Source of the DNA: Eutreptiella sp. 'Long Island Sound 2002'
Taxonomy: Eukaryota > Euglenozoa > Euglenophyceae > Eutreptiales > Eutreptiaceae
Assembly (NCBI GenBank): GCA_964036045.1
Contig: OZ038378.1
Span: 36,519,228-36,583,227, forward strand
Length of the DNA: 64,000 bases
Reading direction: 5' to 3'
The translations under genes and the position numbers were made by a program. Shown piece after piece: positions 56,846 through 64,000 of the stretch; position 1 is the first letter of the stretch; each line of letters opens with the position of its first letter. The notes beneath the pieces are model-generated. The model saw nothing but the letters and a program-made list of their open reading frames with translations. It was not told where the DNA came from and did not search any database.

Positions 56846-58800
56846 CCGAAGACCGGCCACAACCCAGACCCCCCCCCCCTCCCCCAAGACGTTCGGATCA
56901 CCCTAACCGCCACCATACAGCACCGACCGCCACACAGGCCCTGCACCGCAGGCAGGGCACAACGGACGAAACCAACGCGCCGCCCGCCCGCCAGGGTGGA
57001 GCAATGACGCGGCACCATGGGGACCGCCTCAACAGAACCCCCACCCACTGCGCGCCGGAGCATCGAACGTTATGATACGGCACATGCCCCTGAGGTACCG
57101 GTGGGGAGCGGTCCCACGTGGTATGCAGCGCGACGTCCCGAGGAGATCCAGGACGCACCAAGCGCACGCGTCACGTGCAGCGGTCAGGTGGATCGCGACC
57201 CGGAGACAGCATGAACGCGATACGGGGCTGCACACGTCACACAATACGCACAGCCGCGGGCCGGACCCAGGAACCCCGCCACGACGTAATGAGGGACCAG
57301 ACGGTTCGAGGACCCCGCTAACCACAGAAACGTTCCCTCGAGTATGTCCTTCGGATAAACCGCCCCCTCAGGGGCCTGAGTATTACCAACACTGCGAGGC
57401 GAAGCCTGACACACTGATGCGCTCCCGGAAGCGGGGACTCAGGGGCCGCGCGGACGCCCGGGGGCGAGAAGCAACCCTCCGGCCTCAGGCACGAACACAC
57501 CTGACAAACCCCGTCCCTGATGAATCCACAGCACTCGTCGCGAGACTATGCCCAGACCACCGCCAAGACAGGGCAGTGCATTGCACGGCGGGGCGTGCCA
57601 ACCCCCGGGACCCAACTGCAAGCCCCCCCCCTCTTTTGTTCCAAAAAAAGCGGGACGTGGAATCCATAGGGGTGACACCCGGAGCCCCGCCAACCACACA
57701 TCGACAGGCCCGCCGGCCCCCACCGGTGGCACTGAGGAAAGCTACGTCAGGCGAACATCAACAGGCGTAACCTTCCAGAACGTTATCCAGCGGGAGGCAG
57801 TAACGAGGAGCGGCCAAAAGCACCACAGGGCCGCTGACCAGAGCAACACCAGAGCAAAGTGCCGCACTGCCCTAAGGCACCGGCACGTGTATGCACGACC
57901 GGGCCAGAGCTGCACGACGCACGAGCACGGGCATAAGGGTGCACGACACGGTGTCGGGAGACTGGACTCCCCGGACACTAAGGGAGGGACAAGAGAGGCA
58001 CACCTGGGGGCACGGACCACCACGCACATCGGGCGCCCCAAGACTCCTCTGGGGAGCTTGGGGGGACGCCGACCGGAGGAGAGATGCCACGGACAGTGCT
58101 GTACGTACCATACGAACACATCGGACCACATGAACGACGGCGCCGGCAGAAATTGTGTGAAGCGAGATACGCAATTGTGCATGCAGCGAGGGCCCGAGGG
58201 CAGGGGCAAGCAGATCAATGTTTTCTTTGCAGGGACAGGCCGGGGCATACTACACCCTGGTCACAACACACGGACCACCACGTCTGACAGGGCAGCCACA
58301 CCAACACCCGGAATCGACGGAGACAGCCACATAGACAACCACCGGATGCACCAGCACCGGCTGCAGCGTGATAGACCTAACGGCGAACAAGCCGACCGAA
58401 AGGCGGCTAACACGTCCATAAACCAACAAAACTGCGGCAGAGGCCAGGACCTGACCACTGACAGACCACACGCAAGGCGGCTAGCGCTAAGCCAGCTGTA
58501 ATGCAAGGGTCAAAACAGGAACGGCCTCCCACCGGAGGGCAACACCATGGTGCGCCACCCCCGCCGACGACCACACCCACGGGCACAACGACACATCGTA
58601 AGTCTACCACTATAAAACCGACCAACGAACGACAACACACTCTGCCTGGCCAGCCACAAAGGCGCCGTTCACTGCAAAAAACACCAACGACAACACACTA
58701 CTTCCCTCCCCCTGCCCCCCCCGGGAGCGCAAGCTCGACCAACTCAGGTGGCGTGAGCACGCGTCACGGCATGCAAGTCCCTGGCACTTGCTTCTTCAAC
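56846..58800. other. A/C-rich stretch without supported genes
   Basis: T-poor on the plus strand, with scattered long but featureless frames (57072-57770, 57548-58501). Nothing recognised. Confidence 0.5.
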
Positions 58801-59160
58801 TCGTCTCACGCCTACTGAAAACCAACCCAGGTGGGGGCTCCTGCAGGACAAGGCCTCTGGCCAGGCCCCTGGCCCCTTGGCCTCGGAATCCGGAGGTTGA
58901 TGAGGAGGTGCTGTGGAACCCACCCCGACATATCATCCAGCCAAAGGAGGGGAATGAGAGACCTCGGTCGAACATGGGTTACCTCTCTGGGCAGAACCCG
59001 CTGGAAGGTACTGCTCGCGGCGACCGAGCCCTTCTCCCACATGGGGAAGCCGCTTTGTGGGGGCACGTGACATACGGCCGTGGGTGAGTGAGCGAAAGCC
59101 CCTTGGTAAGACCCTTCCAGGGGCAACCCGAGTCCCGACATGATCTACCTACCTACCTAT
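58801..59160 (+). other. Non-coding, (CTAC)n end
   Basis: Composition returns to normal. It ends in (CTAC)n-type repeats at 59144-59160, similar to the microsatellite near 46196, which may mark ends of elements. Confidence 0.4.
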
Positions 59161-59301
59161 CTACAATCAAAAGTAAAGCAAGGGTGTTCGTTCATACACG
59201 CAACGTAGAATACTGCACCTCACAACACGTCAAGGCAATTAAGGCAACCTCAGACAACTGTGCATCGTATGGCACTCCAATTGTGAATGCTGTTGCATCT
59301 C
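59161..59301 (+). repeat. Dispersed repeat, copy 2
   Basis: Same orientation as 30460-30598. Shared blocks include GTAGAATACTGCAC and CACAACACGTCAAGGCAAT. Confidence 0.75.
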
Positions 59302-62300
59302 ATAATACAGCAAGGTGTTTCATGCAGATTGAGAGAATTGTGGATTGTGTGGGACTATAATGAGTCACGTTGCAGAGCACCCGCCCAGTCGTACCTCATC
59401 AACAATGAGCCTACCTGAATTGCCTCTAGTCCACTCCTCTTTCGCTCGGGCTCCTCCAGCTTCAAGTTCCTTCATGCGCATTGATGAATGATAACTGCGA
59501 GTCAGTGAAAAGACGTTGTGCTTGGTGTAGTAGCCTGTTGCGTTGAATGGTTTCTTTGAGCAATATGGAGTCCATTTTAGCAAACTGAAGCCGGCGGGCT
59601 CCTCTTCGTGATTTGGTTGTCTTTTGGCGTTTCGGTGGGGCTAGGCAGCAATATGAATCCAGTTTGACGGCAGTGTGGGGCAGAGACTTTGGGGTGATAG
59701 TTGGGCGTCCTGATCCTCGATACACGTAGGCGTGGCAGACACGGCAGGCAGGTGCACCCATTAACGTGTACCAATCTCTTTTTGCGGGGCCTGTGACGTA
59801 GCCGTACGCACCACATCACAGTTTAGAGAGAACGGAATTCTCAGCCTTCTATCTTCCATAGGGGTCACCCTCCTTTCCCAATGGTATCCTAATTGCTTAT
59901 GCGCGACAATGCGCTGGTAGATCGGGAGGTTGGGAGAGCCTCGGCCGCCGCCGGAAACCCTGAACCTGAACTAGAAGTGAAACAGGCCAGATGGAGCAAG
60001 TGGCGTATTTTGTGCCGATCTGAAAGAAAACTGAAATATGCACTGGACTCGGAATTTCATTCCGCACAAAATGATGTAATTGGAAAATCGTCGAATAGCG
60101 TCAAAAAAATCGACGTTTCAGCAGAAGGCAAATCCGACTGTTAGATGGCCCCTGCTGCAGTTTTTTTCCAACTGTCGGAAACTGAATCTCACTGTCCTAA
60201 TCTGAGAATAATATATCAACATAATTGCAACAATGAATTCCTTGCTCGGGTCTATTTCGGCCATAGAGCTCAGTGAAATGCAAGTCATCAACTCCTTCTT
60301 AATTCCTCGCTTTCAATCTTGATTCTCAGTTTGAATAGTCTCTGCTGCTTCTGAATGTACTTGCCTTACTGCTGGTCCCTGCTCCATTCAGGTACACAGT
60401 GATTTCGATAAAAAAATAAAACCAGACCAGGACCTCAAGAGGAGCAGAAATGGGATTAATAAAACCAATAAAGAACTCAATGGGGTTGCACAATGAACAT
60501 ATAAATAATGGGTGATGTTTGGCCTTGCACCTTGTGTATGCATGCATATATGCATCAGAATCGATCAGCAACTTATCTGCAACATCAGTCTGCATCCTGG
60601 ACATGGCAGAAACAGTGAACAGTGACTTCAGATCAATGCAAAAATTCTTTACCCCACAAATGACGTCTCCCGTGAAGATAGTAAAACAGACGCAAGAAAA
60701 ATAGATTCTCCATGATAAAAAATGTAGAAAATCACTTTAAAAGTCTTCCAGAAATTTTCGGTAGCTCAGCAAAGAATTAACTCAGAAAGTCAATAGGATC
60801 TCCCCTGAGGTAGGCGGCGCGCTCGCGGGCCAAAAATGTCAAGCTGTGGATATAGGCATATGGGGACTCTATAGATGCGGAATTTCATGCTGAATCTGAA
60901 AATTACCTTCTATCCAGTGAAACGACTATCTGTTGAAGAAAATGCAGATAACCATACAGCTCAGTCTCAATGAGAATAGCCAAAAAAAATTGATTAAGCA
61001 AAGGCCAACACCAAAGTTGAACTTTGTTACAAATAGTGTTCAAAGAAGAAACAATGGAATATCAATGAAACAACTCATGGCATATAAACCAATAGATAAA
61101 CCACCATTTTCAATCAATTTGAAGCATTTAAGTGTCTTCCAACCATATCAGAAGTGATCAAGTTCCATGGATAAAATTCCCCGAATGTATCAACCAAGGT
61201 TCAATAAGGATTAATACCATTGCTCCCTATGAAGCCCAACTTTTTGGAAAATAGTTGCTCAGTCATGGACTTTTAACACCCCTTCCCACCTGAATGCACG
61301 CTGTGAGTGAAGGCGTCGTCCAAGAATGACTTCCATGTTCCAAATGACCAACAGATGTCACCTCAATCCGGCGTCAATGGGGTCCAATCCTATTTAAAAT
61401 TGGGAATTGAACCAGCCATAAATGACCAAATGTAGACCAAGATGACTCCTTCAAGCGGTCTCAGGATACTCCAGTGTTGTCCTGGTGCGCTCTTGTGATG
61501 GTGAACGACGTTCCTGGTTGAGGTAGTTGGAAATCCACTTCTGATCCAGGTGCTTGACCCAATCAATGTCACCAAATCCAATCAATCTGGGCAGATGAAC
61601 ACAGCAATTGAGCCATGTAAACAGCGAAGTAGGCACCCTAGATATCAGGCTAGTACCTCAGCTGTCAGGTGGTCCTAAGAGTCGCTGGGGGCCTGCACTC
61701 GCAGCCTTGAAACTCCAGCATATGAAGTTGAGCTCCAGATCCCACACCATGAGTTTACGAGGATGCCTCAATCCAGCTACATAATTCAGTCCCTTCATAA
61801 CACAAATGCCAGGGCGTGGGGACTCAGCTTGTCGCTGCACGTGTTCAACGGCGCGTCCAGACTTTTAACGCCTTGCTTTACGCGCTCAACGTGTAGACCA
61901 CCCGGTCGGTTCAGGTTGGTGTCCTGGGCATAACTCCCTCCAAAGCCCTAAGGCTCAACTCCCAGTTACTAAAACTTGGCTTAAAGTTGACAATAGGTGC
62001 TGCGAAGTAAAACCAGAAACAAGTAATATTCAAAGTACTTTCCAACCACGAATTAACCAAAACAATTTCGAAACTCCAGACTCCCCGGGTTTCTTGATAC
62101 TTGGCTCCCTCCAACTCAACTCTCTCCAGAACTTGTCGTAACTCCAGGACGTGCTGTTATGCCAGTCATATCCACCTGTAAACACCTTCTCAATACTTGA
62201 CCTTGAAACTTCTTCAAACTCCCTTTTTGATGGTTTTTCAAATTGTTCAGCGGACGTTTCTGGCGCTGCGCCCAACTCAGTGCTCAGTTCGCGGCCCAGT

Positions 62301-62484
62301 CCCTCCAAATTGTCCACCTGGACCAATAAAGGTTTGCAAGACCTTCCATGCCATAAACGTTGTTTGTCTGCATATTTTCTATACTGCGGTGGTTGATATG
62401 CAGATGACGTGCAGTTCTGCAGCTTTTCAATCTGGTGAGCCAGTGGAAGCGTCAAAGGCATGGGCGGAACTTCGAAGTACTATC
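59302..62484. other. AT-richer DNA, probably partly 3' LTR of element C
   Basis: No convincing gene. Frames (59462-59761 minus, 59893-60144 plus, 62030-62461 minus) show no domains. The part next to 62484 is probably the downstream LTR of element C, by position after its polypurine tract. The matching LTR lies outside the window, so its far end cannot be set. Confidence 0.4.
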
Positions 62485-62500
62485 TCCCTCCTCTGTCTCT
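62485..62500 (-). other. Possible polypurine tract of element C
   Basis: On the minus strand AGAGACAGAGGAGGGA precedes GATAGTAC. Its GGAGGGAG core equals the tract of element B at 24708-24716. Confidence 0.5.
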
Positions 62501-62612
62501 TGGAACTTACTCAAGGTAACCAATCTTCTGTCAAACCACCAACTGTAGTTCTTCCTGGTGGTTGCCGTTTGCTTCCGCGACGCTGTAAAACCTTCATGGA
62601 ACTTACCTTTCC

Positions 62613-63503
62613 TTATTCCTCGTTGTCCGTGATAGTGTCTTCATGGGATTTCTCGACGATGAACTTTGTCTTCAAGGTGCTGCTGATCTGCCGAGCTTGC
62701 CGTAGCACTGTGTCAAAGGGAGGTACGTGTGCCAAATAGTAATCAACGAAGATATGATTGAGTCTCCCATCGTCGTGAACAAATGCTCTCACCGGCACCC
62801 ATGTACTCTGCGATGCAGTGTAACCTTGCCACTTTGTTAGGAATCGCCAGCCTTGCCGGTATTGTCCTCTCAAGATTTGTTCAACGTCACAAGCTCGAAT
62901 TCTCTGCATCTCGGTTTGATTGTACAATGGTGTGTCCTGGTCATTTTCCACGATGTCCTGCTTATCAGCCAGCGCTGCGCGCTCATCGTCCTTCAGCATG
63001 TCTGTGTCACCTTCTTCGATCGTGTCCTCATCATAGTCATCAACCAGCTCAAATTGGAAGCACTTCACGAACTCAAATGCCACAGGTACTTCTCCGCCCA
63101 ACGTGGGACTGCAACGCGCTGTAATTACACCTCTGCTGACTCCAGGGACCAGGTAAGGTCCATATCGCATATTATCCTTGGATCCACCCTTAGGTACCTT
63201 CAATATTTTGAACCTCTTTTTGCTCACGAGTACGTAGTCGCCCACGTTGAAAGCTGCAGGTTTCCTCCTTCTATTGCTGCGCTTAAACGGACTCACTCTT
63301 CCTTCAAATGGGCGTGCACTACTTGTGCAATTTTGTTCTGTTCCTTGACCCAGTCTTGTACTTAAACATTGCCTTAATGTGGAAAGGGTAGGTCCAAACG
63401 TAGTATAGGGCTCCCATGGAAAACGTCTCCTCGGGAGTATGCAGATTTGCCTCTCTGTTTGTGGTTCATACATATGACCACGTAGTCGTTCAATTGCACC
63501 CAA
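62613..63503 (-). pseudogene. pol: Element C integrase C-terminus with chromodomain
   Basis: This frame takes over from the integrase core near 63425. It contains the basic linker (KRSNRRRKPAAFNVGDYVLV), a GPY/F-type module (MRYGPYLVPGVSRG, TARCSPTLGGEVP), an acidic spacer and a chromodomain at residues 204-258, about 62892-62730 (ACDVEQILRGQYRQGW, FLTKWQGYTAS, STWVPVRAF). The order equals that of element B. It ends with a stop at 62613 and is intact in itself. It depends on upstream pol, which is broken. Confidence 0.88.
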
Positions 63504-64000
63504 TTACTGGTATTGATACTCTGCCTCAGGATGCGTAGCTCCTCTTGGTACTCATCATTCATCCTTCCGCATAGTCCGTTGAATTGAGGACAGTAAGGTT
63601 GTGACAAAGAAACTTCGACAGCCATTGCGGCAAACACATTGCGGTACGAGCCATAGTCTCCCTTGAAGCGAATATCCTTGTTACTGTGAATGCGTACAGG
63701 GGGACCATAGAAGCGAATGCAATGATGTTTGATGAGTTTCAGCAAGCCTTCTCCATCAATGGTCTTCTTGCAAGGTACCACTTGACAGAAAGCGCTCAGA
63801 GCGTCCACAATCATCAAGGCATAGTCGTGGTTATGACACTTAGGTCTGTTAATGAAGTCCACATACAGCAGTGCATTGACCATGTGTGAAGAGGCAAGAC
63901 ACCAAGTAAACCTCGGTCACTGGGTCGGTTCCGCTTGCTCGTGACGCACTCCTTGCATGTCCTGTGCATGTCGTCAATTTTCTGTGTCAGCTCTGTGTCA
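63374..64000 (-). pseudogene. pol: Element C integrase core, catalytic residues lost
   Basis: The Cys pair of the zinc finger (CKECVTSKRNR) is visible near 63945 in one frame. A one-base change near 63890 leads to the core frame, which starts around 63883. The first catalytic Asp is kept (LLYVDFI, 63857-63859). The second is Asn (HSNKD, 63680-63682), where element B has HSDED. The third, 37 residues on, is Gly (LCGRMN, 63566-63568), where B has LCERQN. The frame is lost again near 63425. The protein could not have joined DNA. Its upstream part lies outside the window. Confidence 0.85.

Larger units (their letters stand above)
62484..64000 (-). mobile_element. Ty3/gypsy element C, 3' part (continues past window)
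   Basis: On the minus strand: end of the integrase zinc finger, integrase core, C-terminal module, chromodomain, then a purine tract. The integrase spacing (37 residues between second and third catalytic positions) and the YVDFI and HS-x-x-DIR context match element B, so C is a relative of B. Frame changes near 63890 and 63425 and lost active-site residues mark it as dead. Confidence 0.88.

Overview
This window looks like nuclear DNA from a large, repeat-choked eukaryotic genome, most likely an alga or other protist. It holds chromodomain-bearing Ty3/gypsy retrotransposons primed by initiator-Met tRNA, APE-type LINE pieces, small LTR elements and long GC-rich satellite arrays. I see no operon, no ribosomal RNA gene and no convincing intact host gene. 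The species cannot be fixed from the sequence alone.

Layout. (1) 1-13489: a Ty3/gypsy element (A) with Gag, protease, a possible Dam-methyltransferase-derived domain, RT, RNase H, integrase and chromodomain. It is broken by frameshifts and stops, and a 1.8-kb LTR element (8110-9921) sits inside the integrase core. (2) 14241-25430: a second, structurally complete Ty3/gypsy element (B) with two 716-bp LTRs, a primer-binding site and a polypurine tract. (3) 25431-34033: lower-GC sequence with a ~200-bp tandem repeat, a GTCAGGATG minisatellite, a few unexplained open frames, and a 2.7-kb non-autonomous LTR element (30995-33659) that splits one of those frames. (4) 34034-59160: GC-rich, very T-poor DNA. 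It contains a dimeric 417-bp satellite (36281-40953), two 5' pieces of one LINE family (40954-42856 and 46228-49328), an inverted 3' piece of a LINE (49329-49930), a related 209-bp satellite with an 8-monomer higher-order repeat (49945-53155), and a two-frame unit with a decayed Ulp1-like cysteine protease (53985-56845). (5) 59161-64000: a dispersed repeat, unassigned AT-richer DNA, and the 3' end of a third Ty3/gypsy element (C) on the minus strand whose integrase has lost two of three catalytic residues.

Working relations. A, B and C follow the order Gag-PR-(extra domain)-RT-RH-IN-chromodomain as far as each is visible. B and C share integrase details and are relatives; A is more distant. 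None of the three looks able to move by itself. The two small LTR elements have no coding capacity, and each sits between 4-bp target duplications inside a reading frame, so they depended on enzymes supplied elsewhere. Most long open frames in the satellites (both strands) are composition and periodicity artefacts and are not annotated as genes.
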